A stretch of DNA of 53,490 bases from Chloroflexota bacterium (lineage in GTDB: Bacteria; Chloroflexota; UBA6077; JACCZL01): NCBI GenBank assembly GCA_020850535.1, contig JADZEM010000042.1:1-53490 (forward strand), written 5' to 3'. Made by a program: the position numbers and the translations under genes. The notes beneath the pieces were generated by a model. The model saw only the letters and a list, made by a program, of their open reading frames with translations. It was not told the origin of the DNA and made no database searches. This document shows, piece by piece, positions 23,402 through 33,000 of the stretch (position 1 is the first letter of the stretch; each line of letters opens with the position of its first letter).

Positions 23402-23603
23402 CACCCCGATTAAAGCGTCTGTAGCCTTTGGTGTCAACGTCGCGCGACTACACTGTTGCCGACAACCCGTCATGCTGGCGGGCGTCAGAACTGGCCATTC
23501 GCCAGGCTGGCGAGGCGTGCAGGCACAACGCGAGCGCCCCGCGGACGGGCGATACTGCCGCGAGCGTGGGCGACACTCTCGACACCGAAGGAGCAGGCAA
23601 GCC

Positions 23604-24680
23604 GTGACCGACGGCGGTTCAGAGGCGAACAACCTGGAGACGGCGGCCGGACGCGCGCGCCGGACCACCCACCGCGACGTGGCCCGGCATGCCGGCGTCT
23701 CGCCGGCCGTCGTCTCCTACGTGATCAACGGCGGCCCGCGCACCACCGCCCCCGACACGCGCGAGCGCGTCCTCCGGGCGATTCAGGAGCTGGGCTACCA
23801 GCCGAACGTGCTGGCGCGCGGGCTTCGCGTCCAGCGCACCCAGACCATCGGGTTTGTCGACAGTGACTACGCGCCGCTGGACGTCTTCGTCTCGCCGTAC
23901 AGCGCGGCCATCCTGACCGGCCTCACCGCCGAGCTGAGCCAGCGGGACTATCATCTGCTGATCTCGCCGATCCAGGTGGGCGAGGACGCCGCGCCCTTGC
24001 AGCGGCTGCTGCGGAGCGGACGGCTTGACGGACTGGTCGTGCGGCTGGTCGAGGACTCCCCGGCGACCGTCGCGCTGCTGGAGATGATCGCGGCGACGGG
24101 CATGCCGTGCGTCTGCATCGAGCGGCCAGCCGATCCGCGCAACGGCTTCAGCTCGGTGGTGGTGAACGACGAGGCCGGCGCCTTCGACGCCGTCGCCTAC
24201 CTTGCTGAGCGGGGCCACCGGCGCATCGCCCATATCGCCGGCGACCGGCGCTACGCCAGCGCCCAGGCTCGCGAAGCCGGCTACCGGCGCGCCCTCGCCG
24301 CCGCCGACCTGCCCCCCGACGAGGAGCTGGTGGTCTGCGGCTCCTGGGCGCCGTTCGCGGTGGACGCGGCCCTTGACACCCTGCTGGCGCTGCCAGACCC
24401 ACCGACGGCCATCTTCGCGGCCAGCGACAGCCTCGCCTTCCGGCTGGTGGAGGTGGCGCGGGCGCGCGGACGCCGCATCCCAGACGACCTTGCCGTCATC
24501 GGCTTCGACGACATCCCGCTGGCGCAGGAGATGGTCCCGCCGCTGACCACGGTCCAGATCCCCCTTCGAGAGCTCGGCCGGCAGGCCGGACGGCGGGTGC
24601 TCGACCTGATCGACGGCGGCCCCAACGGCGCGACAACCGAGGTACTCCCGGTCAGGCTCGCGCCACGCGGCACCGCCTGA
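23604..24680 (+). CDS. LacI family transcriptional regulator
   Basis: The product is about 358 aa with GTG 23604, preceded by AAGGAG ten bases upstream. The helix-turn-helix is THRDVARHAGVSPAVVSYVI followed by NGGPRTTAPDTRERVLRAIQ and the hinge ELGYQPNVLARGLR. The periplasmic-binding-protein-like domain follows, with IGFVDSDYAPLDVFVSPYSA, GHRRIAHIAGDR, AIFAASDSLAFRLVEVARAR and DLAVIGFDDIPLAQEMVPPL. It is divergent from the permease/GH127 genes and most likely represses them until the sugar binds. Confidence 0.93.
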   Translation: MTDGGSEANNLETAAGRARRTTHRDVARHAGVSPAVVSYVINGGPRTTAPDTRERVLRAIQELGYQPNVLARGLRVQRTQTIGFVDSDYAPLDVFVSPYSAAILTGLTAELSQRDYHLLISPIQVGEDAAPLQRLLRSGRLDGLVVRLVEDSPATVALLEMIAATGMPCVCIERPADPRNGFSSVVVNDEAGAFDAVAYLAERGHRRIAHIAGDRRYASAQAREAGYRRALAAADLPPDEELVVCGSWAPFAVDAALDTLLALPDPPTAIFAASDSLAFRLVEVARARGRRIPDDLAVIGFDDIPLAQEMVPPLTTVQIPLRELGRQAGRRVLDLIDGGPNGATTEVLPVRLAPRGTA

Positions 24681-24945
24681 ACCGGTACGGAATGCCCGGA
24701 TCACCCCATGAGGCCGGCCCGCGCGGACTCGACGCCGCGAGCGGCCGGGACGCCGGGCACATCAGGTGGCACAGGAGCGTGTCCCCCGCCCGGTTTGGAC
24801 GGTTCCGGGCGAGGCGCACGCCCGCCAGCCTGCAACGCCACACCACGCCATCCGTTAGAGAAGAGAAGACAGAAGCGTCACGATTGGGCAGTCTGCTCGC
24901 CGAGCAACCGTGACGGTACCCCCGCTCCAGGACGATCCGTTGTCG

Positions 24946-25449
24946 ATGTCACCTCTCACAGCCCGGCGGCTGCGCCCGCTGCTCGCCAGCCTGCTGATCC
25001 TTGTCGCGATCCTGGGGGCGCCTGGGCCGTCTACGCCCCAGGTCGCCAGCGCCACGCCCCTCCCCGATGGCCCGGCCTTCCCGTTCACGCCCGGCGAGTG
25101 CGGCCCGCCCAGCACCACCATCCCCGGCCCGCCCCCAGAGCTGATCGCCGTCGGCAAGCCGATGAGCGACTCCTGGCTGATGTGCTACATCCAGCGCGAT
25201 TTCGAGGGCCAGACGTTCTCGTTCGCGCACTGGGGCGAGGCCTACAAGGCGATGTTCCGAGGGTATCCCGTCGAGTGCTGGAATCAGGAGGTCGATCCGG
25301 CCACGGGCGGCCGGCAGACCGAGGGCATCGTGGCGCAGATCTACGGCTGGAACCTGGATCACACGCAGTACGTCCGGTTCACGTACCGCATCCAGCTCGA
25401 CGGCGACTACATCAACAACTGCAAGCAGGAGATCCTGCCGGCACCCTGA
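24946..25449 (+). CDS. Small secreted protein of unknown function
   Basis: The product is about 167 aa from ATG 24946; GTG 24910 is an in-frame alternative, and neither has a strong ribosome-binding site. A typical signal peptide (RRLRPLLASLLILVAILGAP) is followed by a mature domain with four spaced cysteines (in GECGPP, LMCYIQ, VECWNQ, NNCKQE), which may form disulphides. DFEGQTFSFAHWGEAYKAMF and YGWNLDHTQYVRFTYRIQLD are its most distinctive parts. I do not recognise the family. It stands alone between the regulator and a repeat-rich region. I see nothing convincing in 24681-24945. Confidence 0.6.
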   Translation: MSPLTARRLRPLLASLLILVAILGAPGPSTPQVASATPLPDGPAFPFTPGECGPPSTTIPGPPPELIAVGKPMSDSWLMCYIQRDFEGQTFSFAHWGEAYKAMFRGYPVECWNQEVDPATGGRQTEGIVAQIYGWNLDHTQYVRFTYRIQLDGDYINNCKQEILPAP

Positions 25450-25512
25450 GGGCGTGGATCGTGGGAGCGTACCCTCGCGCCGCCTCCTTGTAGCAACCGT
25501 GCAACACTCGTT

Positions 25513-25674
25513 GTCATCCTGAGCGCAGCGAAGGACCTCACCCGCTGACGCGAACATCGACGGTCAGGGAGCACGGTCGCCGTGGCTCCACCTTTAGGAC
25601 GGTGGAGAACCTCTCCCGCTGACACGAAACCTGAACGACTGCGGGTGAGGTCCTTCGCTGCGCTCAGGACGACA
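25513..25674. repeat. Palindromic element A1 (GTCATCCTGAGCGCAGCGAAGG family)
   Basis: The left arm GTCATCCTGAGCGCAGCGAAGG plus ACCTCACCCGCTGA (from 25513) is mirrored by GGGTGAGGTCCTTCGCTGCG and CTCAGGACGAC ending near 25674. The loop differs from the other copies. Four copies (A1-A4) occur in this window, all intergenic. Together with the heptad array to its right it fills most of the 480-base gap 25450-25929. Confidence 0.75.
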
Positions 25675-25728
25675 TGGGGGGTTGCGTTTTTACTGCATCA
25701 GAGCGGCGCGCGTCAGCCGGTACACTCC

Positions 25729-25861
25729 CGCGCCACGCGCCACGCGCCACGCGCCACGCGCCACGCGCCACGCGCCACGCGCCACGCGCCCCACGTCCAT
25801 GCGCCCCGCGCCACGCGCCGCGCGCCCCGCGCCGCGCGCCCCGCGACCCACGTCCATGCGT
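25729..25861. repeat. Heptanucleotide tandem array CGCGCCA (about 9 copies) with degenerate tail
   Basis: Uninterrupted 7-bp units CGCGCCA run from 25729 to about 25790. Degenerate units follow to 25861, in which the 10-mer CCACGTCCAT appears twice. The array lies directly to the right of palindromic element A1, and similar heptads sit beside A2 and A4. No coding role is apparent, although arginine/proline/histidine repeats are encoded in all frames. Confidence 0.75.
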
Positions 25862-25929
25862 TGACGCCGACCCGCTCCGTGGGCTTTCATCGCCCGTAAC
25901 CGCCGGAACACGCCCGGCCTCAGGGGTGC

Positions 25930-26802
25930 ATGATGCGCGCGAAGCTTCGCGGGACCGAGATCTTCTTTGACGTCGAGGGCGCGGCCCTGGTGCCGGACGG
26001 CCCCAGGATGCGCGAGAAGCCCGTCGCCTTCCTGCTCCACGGCGGCCCCGGCGGCGATCACTCCGGCTTCAAGCCAGCCTACTCCCCACTCGCCGAGAAG
26101 ATGCAGTTGATCTACGTCGATCACCGCGGGCAGGGGCGCTCGGCGCGCGGCCCGAAGGAGACCTACACCCTCGACAACAACGTGGACGACCTCGAAGCGC
26201 TCCGCCAGTATCTCGGGCTGGAGAAGGTCGTCGTCATCGGCGTGTCCTACGGCGGCATGGTGGCCCTGACCTACGCCGCTCGCTACCCGGACAGCGTCTC
26301 CCACCTGATCGCGGTGGTCACGTCGCCCAGCCACCGCTTCCTGGACAAGGCGAAGGCGATCCTGAACGAGCGTGGCAGTGAGGAGCAGAAGCGCATGGGC
26401 GACATCCTCTGGGCCGGCGCCTTCGAGAGCGAGGAGCAGCTCCAGGAGTACTACGCCGTCATGGGTCCGCTCTACTCCCTGAAGCACGATCCGGCGAAGG
26501 CGGCCGAGGGCCGTCAGCGCGGCATCCGCTCCATCGACGCCATCAACGAGGGCTTCGGCGGCTTCCTGCGAACCTACGACATCTCCGGCGAGCTTCACCA
26601 GATCACCGCGCCGACGCTGGTCATCGGCGGCCGGCACGACTGGATCTGCCCGCCCGAGCTGTCCGAGGAGATCGCACGGCTGATCCCCCACGCCGACCTG
26701 CGGATCTTCGAGAACAGCTCGCACTCCGTCGCCGCCGACGAGCACGACGACTACCTGGACGTGATCCGAGGGTTCATCGTCTACAACCGCGGCAAGCAGT
26801 AG
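25930..26802 (+). CDS. Alpha/beta hydrolase (proline iminopeptidase-like)
   Basis: The product is 290 aa from ATG 25930 (ATG 25933 follows directly). The oxyanion motif HGGPGGDHSGF, typical of prolyl-aminopeptidase-like hydrolases, lies near residue 38. The nucleophile is in VVIGVSYGGMVALTYAARYP (G-x-S-x-G), the acid in TLVIGGRHDWICPPE and the histidine in IFENSSHSVAADE. There is no signal peptide, so it should be cytoplasmic. The specificity, whether peptide, ester or C-C bond, cannot be read from the sequence. The gene sits alone between two repeat regions. Confidence 0.85.
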   Translation: MMRAKLRGTEIFFDVEGAALVPDGPRMREKPVAFLLHGGPGGDHSGFKPAYSPLAEKMQLIYVDHRGQGRSARGPKETYTLDNNVDDLEALRQYLGLEKVVVIGVSYGGMVALTYAARYPDSVSHLIAVVTSPSHRFLDKAKAILNERGSEEQKRMGDILWAGAFESEEQLQEYYAVMGPLYSLKHDPAKAAEGRQRGIRSIDAINEGFGGFLRTYDISGELHQITAPTLVIGGRHDWICPPELSEEIARLIPHADLRIFENSSHSVAADEHDDYLDVIRGFIVYNRGKQ

Positions 26803-26825
26803 GCCGATATTGCCGCAAGTTCCCA

Positions 26826-26990
26826 TGTCATCCTGAGCGCAGCGAAGGACCTCACCCGCTGACCGTCAACGCTCGCGTCAGCGGATGACCGTCATCGTGC
26901 GCCCCTCCCACACCGTCAACATTCGCGTCACCCGCTGACCGTCAACGTTCGCGTCAGCGGGTGAGGTCCTTCGCTGCGCTCAGGATGACA
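26826..26990. repeat. Palindromic element A2
   Basis: Arms TGTCATCCTGAGCGCAGCGA with AGGACCTCACCCGCTGAC (from 26826) and the exact reverse complement ending at 26990 flank a loop made of degenerate repeats of ACCGTCAACGTTCGCGTCA. A short heptad pair (CCCACGATCCACGAT, near 27018-27032) follows on the right. It lies between the hydrolase and the convergent giant gene and may help end both transcripts. Confidence 0.75.
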
Positions 26991-27035
26991 ACTGAAGCTT
27001 GCATGTTTTCACATAATTCCCACGATCCACGATCC

Positions 27036-30000
27036 CTACGGCCCGGCGTAGAGCTCCTCGACCAGCCGATCCAGGTTGACCTCCAGCACATCCGTCGTGC
27101 CGATGAGCAGCAGGCGATGCCGTCCCGGACCGCCGACGGCGACTGACTCCAGGGCCGTCCAACCCGGCGGCAGCCCCACGGTCTGACTGGCCCCGGTGTC
27201 CTGGCGCGTCAGCAGCAGCATGTTCGGGCGTACCTCGACCCAGAGCCACGGCGAGGCGTTCCCGAGCGCTGCCCGCCGCTCGGTGAACGGACGGTAGTCC
27301 GCCACGTCGAGCGGCGTCCGCCCGACAACCCCCGTCCCCGGCGCGTCCCGTGAGATCAGGCTGATGCCAGGGCGGGGGGGGCCATCGGGAGTCCAGCGGA
27401 TGCGCACGAACTCGAATGGCCCGTCCTCAACGGCCAGCAACCGCGCGCCCCGCGGCACGGCCAGCGGCAGCGGCTCGCGGGACGCGCCCGGCTGCTCCAA
27501 CCGGTAGAGGCCGTCGTCGCCGACGTAGGCAGGGGTGGTAGGATCGAGCATTGCCAGCGTGGCCGGGACACCACCCGCACCGGCAACGCTGGCCGCCAGT
27601 CCGCTGAACCCCTCCCCGACGATGCTCGTCCGCGTCAGCCGCTCGTCCAGCCGCAGCACGCCGGCCTGGGTTGGCAGCAGGTAGCCCGGACGGCCCTCCA
27701 CGAGGCTCGTGACCGGCAGGCCGAGCACCAGATCGTCGGTGAAGCGCCCGGTGCGCAACTGGCGTGTCGCGCCGCCTCCCCGTGCACGGATCGGCAGCAG
27801 CCCCGGCTGGGTCAGGTCACGCTCGTAGCGCCAGAGGTCGTCGTCGGCGAGGTGCTGCGGACACGCCTGCGGGTTGTCGCGCGAGCCGTCGTCGAAGAGG
27901 CGCAGGTAGCCGCCGACCGTCGCGCGGAGGCAGAGCGCCGTCCGCTGCTCGACGCGGGTCGTGCTGACGGCGTCAAAGGCGGTCGGATCGAGGTTGCCGA
28001 CGTCTGGCCGCCGCAGATCGAGCGCGTGGTAGCGGCTGCGTGGTGCTTGAATCCAGCCGGCATCGGTCCCGACCTCGACGGTCCCCGCTCGCGCCAATGC
28101 CACCGAGGACAGCCGGTCGAAGGTGAACCGCCCGCCGACGATCTGGAGGTCTTCGCCCTGGTCGCCGGGCGCGTCGCGGCTGAGCCAGCGGGCCGTCAGT
28201 GTGCCTGGCTGGCCGTCCCGTCGGCCGGTCAGTTGCCACCGCCAGCGGCCGGCCGCCTCCGGTGCGATCAGGGTCCGCTCGGCAAACGGATCGGCGGCGG
28301 GCAACCCCGGGAGCAGGGAGAACAGCCCCGAATCCCGCTGTCCGTCGAACGCCGCGCCCGGCGCGGTAGAGAAAACCAGCGTGCTGCTGTCACCGCAGCG
28401 GGCGCGGATCAGGCCGTCTGGCGTGGCCTCCAGGTCGGTGACGGTGCAGGGCCGGTCACCGTCGCGCGGCTCGCGGATGAGCGCCAGCGTATCCGGATCG
28501 AGAAGCGCGCGCCCGCTCGCTTCCCGCCCGAGCCGCACCAGCCCGGCTTCAGTGGCGGCCCAGAGATCGTTGCCGCGCTGGAGCACGGCTGACCAGCGGT
28601 CGATGGCGAGGCGACGGTCGCCGCTGGGGCTGGCCGACCAGGAGATCGGCTGCCAGTGACCGTCGAGCGCTTGCTGCTCGAAGATCGGGCCGACGCCGTC
28701 CTGAATCGGCAGGAGCCGTAGCCGCTGCCGCTCGAAGATCGGCGGGCGGGCGCGCCGCTCCTCCAGCCGCTGCTGCACGGTCGCATCGGCGAGGATGCTC
28801 CAGCCGGCCTGCGACCAGATCAGCCAGCGGCCGTCGTCCGTCACGCCGTAGAGTCCCGGCGCGATGACTGCCGTACCCGGTGCAGACGCCGGGATCGGCT
28901 GAGCCAGGCACACCAGCCGGCGGGGCGTCTGCTCTCCCGGGGGCGTGCTGCCGACCGGCGGAGACAGGCTCAGGTTGCTGCCGGCGTGTCCGGTCAGCCA
29001 GCCGGACTGCCAGAGCGTGAAGACCTTCCCGTCGCAGATGGCGGCGTCGGCAAGGGCGTCGTGCGGCAGCCGGCCGTTCGCGAAGGCCAGCGGGCTGGCG
29101 GGCCGACCCGTCAGGTCGCGGTACCAGCCTCGAACCTCGCCGCCGCCGTCCTGAGACCATTGCCAGAAGGCGTTCTGCACCCGCAATCGCTCGTCCAGCA
29201 GGGCCGGGTCGCGGCAGGGCGCAAACGCTGCCCCCGAGCCGCCGCTCCGCTCGATGCAGGCAGCAGCGGACCGGGCCATCAGCCGAGACGGATCGCCGAG
29301 CGGCTGGCCGACGCGGGTGACAGCGGCCAGCCCCGGCGCGGACGGGTCGCTCAGCGCGTAGAGGCCCTGCACATCGGCCAGGCCGGAGCCGCCCGCCGAG
29401 ACGGCCAGGCCGGCCGCGGTCCCGACGTACAGGTCGTTGCCGACCGTCGCGACGCTGGTCACCACGTCGAACGGGAAGCGGAACGCGCTGCCGCTCTGCA
29501 CGAAGCTGAACGCCGCCCAGGCCGAGCCGCCGCCCGCCAGATCGAGCCGTAGCTCCTTCCCGGTCTGCCCACCGGTGCGGGTCAGGCGCAGGCGGTCGGC
29601 GGCCACCAGCGGCAGGGTCGCGTACGGATCGGCCGACCCGCTGACCGCCTGAAACTGGCCGGTCGCGTCGTCGAGACGCCCGACAGCCCCGCCGGCTCGC
29701 CGGAACAGGCCCGTCGAGCCGTCCGCGAAGCGCACGTCTTCCAGGGTGTCGGCCGGGCTGGGCGCGAGGCGGCGGCCGGCCAGCCCCTTGAGGGCGTCCG
29801 CTGTGTCCGCGATCTCGAACAGACCGACCGTCATCAGGTGGAGGCGGCCAGCATGGGCGCTGCCGGTCAGCAGGCGGTCCGAGGTGAACCCGAAGCCGTC
29901 CGGCCCGAATGCCGCCGCGAATGCCTGGGCGTCGCCGCGCAGGGCCACCCCGATCTGGCCGTCCGCGAGCCGCCACGACCAGACAGCGTCGTCCAGCAGC

Positions 30001-33000
30001 GGGCGGTTGAGGGCTGGATCGGCCGGCAGGGGCTGCCACTGGCGGGCGGCAGCATCCGCGCGACGCCAGAGGCCGGCCGCGCCGCCGTCGAGCAAGGCTC
30101 CGCTGGTCCCTTCGGAGCGGAGGCGCCCGGCGCCCGTCCCCAGCCCGTTCGGCCCGCCGTCGAAGCCAGCCAGCGCATCGACGGGGTGGACCCCGGCGGC
30201 GCTCTGGAGCAGCAGCCGGCCGTCCTCGAAGGCGAGGCCGCGCCGGTCGGCGTCCCAGAGGAAGCCTCGCTCGGCAAGGGCGTCGACGGCGCTCCCGCCG
30301 AGGGCGAGTGTCGCGGCCACTCCCCGGCTCGGCTCCTCACGCAGCGTCACGTCCCCGATCTGCTGTACCAGCGCGCCGGCGCCAGCCTGGAGCGGCCCGG
30401 GCCGCCCCCCGCTGAGGGGGATCTCGCCGGCCGGCGTGGTGAAGCGGCCATGCGCGCCGACGATTGGTCCCGCCAGCGCCAGCGGTTGAAAGACCGTGTT
30501 CTGGTCGGTCAGCAGGAGGTCGGCGCGGCGATAGGTCAGGACGCCGCGCGCGTTGGCGACGTGGATCAGGTCGGCGCGCTCGGCCAGGAAGGCGTCGGCG
30601 ACCTCCCACAGCAGCCGGTCCCCGATCATCAGGTCGGATCGAGACAGGGAGACCGGACCGTTCGGGCCGGCCAGCACGAAGCTGGCGGTCTGCCGATCCC
30701 ACTGCAGCCAGCGCACGTTGAGCGGCGGGGCCGGATCGACCTGGAGCGCGCCGCGATCCGCCAGCCGGGTGCGAGTCGTCGGGCGGACGGCCAGCAGCGC
30801 GCCTCCCTGGTCAACCTCCAGCCGGGTGACCGGATCGAGCGCCAGCACGCCGCCCGGCGTGGCGGCCACGCTGCTCTGGAGGGTCGGCCAGCGATCCGGC
30901 AGGCCGCCGGACGCCGCGCCAGCGGGGGGAAGGGCGGGCGTGGACTGCGTCGGCGTGAAGCCCTGGCCGTTCCAGCTCTGCCAGCCGTCGTCCAGGCGTA
31001 CCCAGGCCTGCCCAAGGTCGTCCAGCACCAGCTCGCGAACGCCGCTCAGGGTGTCAGCCTGCAGGCCACGCGCGCCCTCGTCGGTCAGGACGGCCAGCGA
31101 CTCGCCGCCCAGGAGCAGCAGGCGCGCTCCCTGGCGGTAGGCCGTCAACGGCCCCGGCAGCGCCGCAACGGCCGGCGGCAGGTCGGCCCACTGCCCGGTG
31201 CGCGGGTCGTAGCCGCGCACACCGTCCGCCCCGACGATCGCGAACAGCTCGGGGCGCACCTCGAACGCCTGGAGCACGGCGGCCGGGTCGAGCGTGGCTG
31301 GTGCAGGCGTCGCCGTCCGGCAGGCGAACTGGCCGTTGGACAGGTCGCAACGGGTCACCTCGCCGCTCGGGAGCAGCCGCCAGACGGTCCCGTTGCCGTC
31401 GATGCCGGCCTGCTCGCCGGGCCGCAGCTCGGCCCGCGCGAAGCCCGGCGGCGTCTCGCCCAGCCCCGTGCCGACCAGCCAGGCCCGTCCGTTCTCGGCG
31501 GTCACGACGGCCCGGCCAAGCGCCAATCCAAGCTGTGCGGACGGGTCGGCGCTCGGCAGCGCAGCCTCGCCGGTCCAGGTGCGACGGCCGGGATCGTAGG
31601 TGCGGATGCGGTCCGGCAGCAGGAACGTCCAGCGGCCGCCGCCCCAGTCCTGCACGTCGAGGATCGACGAGGCCGGCGCGCCGAGCGTGGCGCTGCCGGC
31701 CGTGCTCGGCGTGAAGACCGGCGTCAGCGTCACCGCCGGGTCGGCCGGGCCAAGCGTGCCCACGAAGGCGTTGCCGCCGTCCGTCTGCGCCAGGACGGTC
31801 TCGGTGTCGCCGGCCCGTTCCACGTTCAGATCCACGATCTGCGAGACTGGTCCGGGGAACCGCGGCTGGATTGGCGTCCAGCGGCGGGCGGCGAGGTCGT
31901 ACCGCCAGAGCGGGCGGTCAGGCCGGTCGGTGGTTGCGAGGATCGTGCCGCCTGCGCCAGTCTGACGGACGTAGACCCGCCGGAGATCGGCCATGGCTGG
32001 CGCGTCGCCGGCGGGCGCGAGGATCTCGCGCGGGGTCTGCCCGGGCGTCCACTCCAGCACGGCCCCATCCGGGGTCAGCCACGCGACGCGGCCAGACGCC
32101 TCGTCTACGGCCACCGCGCGCACCGCGAACGACTCGCCCTGCACGGTCACGGGGTCCGTCGAACAACTCTCCGGCAGGCGCACCCCGGGGATCGGCGCGA
32201 TGGTCAGGCGACCCTCGGGCTGCGCGTCGTCCACCAGTACGAGGTGGCTGCCACCGGGCGTGTAGAGTCGGCCGCCGTGTGGGAGCAGGTTGGCGGGGCC
32301 ACGCAGCCAGGACCGGGCAGCGCTGCTGTAGAAGCGCAGGCCGGCGTCTGTCGCCACGGCCACCGTCCCATCCGAGAAGCCGCGCGCGTCGGTGACGCGG
32401 GTGGCGCCCTCGGCGGCCGGCGCGCGAAAGAAGCAGCGGGCGGCAGCGACGTTCGCGATCTCGTACAGCTTGAGGTAGGGGTGGCTGTCGCGCTCGCGGA
32501 CGGCGACGATCTGCCCCGCGGTGGTGGAGAGGCTGCGGACGGTCCCGCCGTCCGGGTCCAGCGGACGGTCGGCCAGGAACGCCTGCCCGCCGGTCAGGCT
32601 GAGCGGTCTGCCGTCCAGCAGGGCGCGGATCGCGACAGGCTCGTTGCCGGCCAGGGTCCAGCGGTCCCCGACGCGCCGGGTGGGGAGGTCGTACCGCTCG
32701 ACGCGCCCCTGGCCGCCCAGGAACAGATCGTTGCCCCGCAGGAGGGCGTCGCTGAGGCCGCCATCGCCGATGGTGAAGCCGCTCTCCCCGATCAGCACGG
32801 CGGCGTTGACACCCTGGCCGCCCTCCTGGACCAGCAGGTTGTCGGCGGTCCGCCCGAGCAGCCGGCCGGCCGGCCGCGCAAACTCGACGATCTCCTTGCC
32901 GAGGATGCGGAAGGTGTCGGACCACTCGCGGCGGGTGGCGCTGTAGCGGCGCAGGCCGGCGTCCGTCGCCGCGATCAGCCCGCCGTCTTCGTCGGCCACG

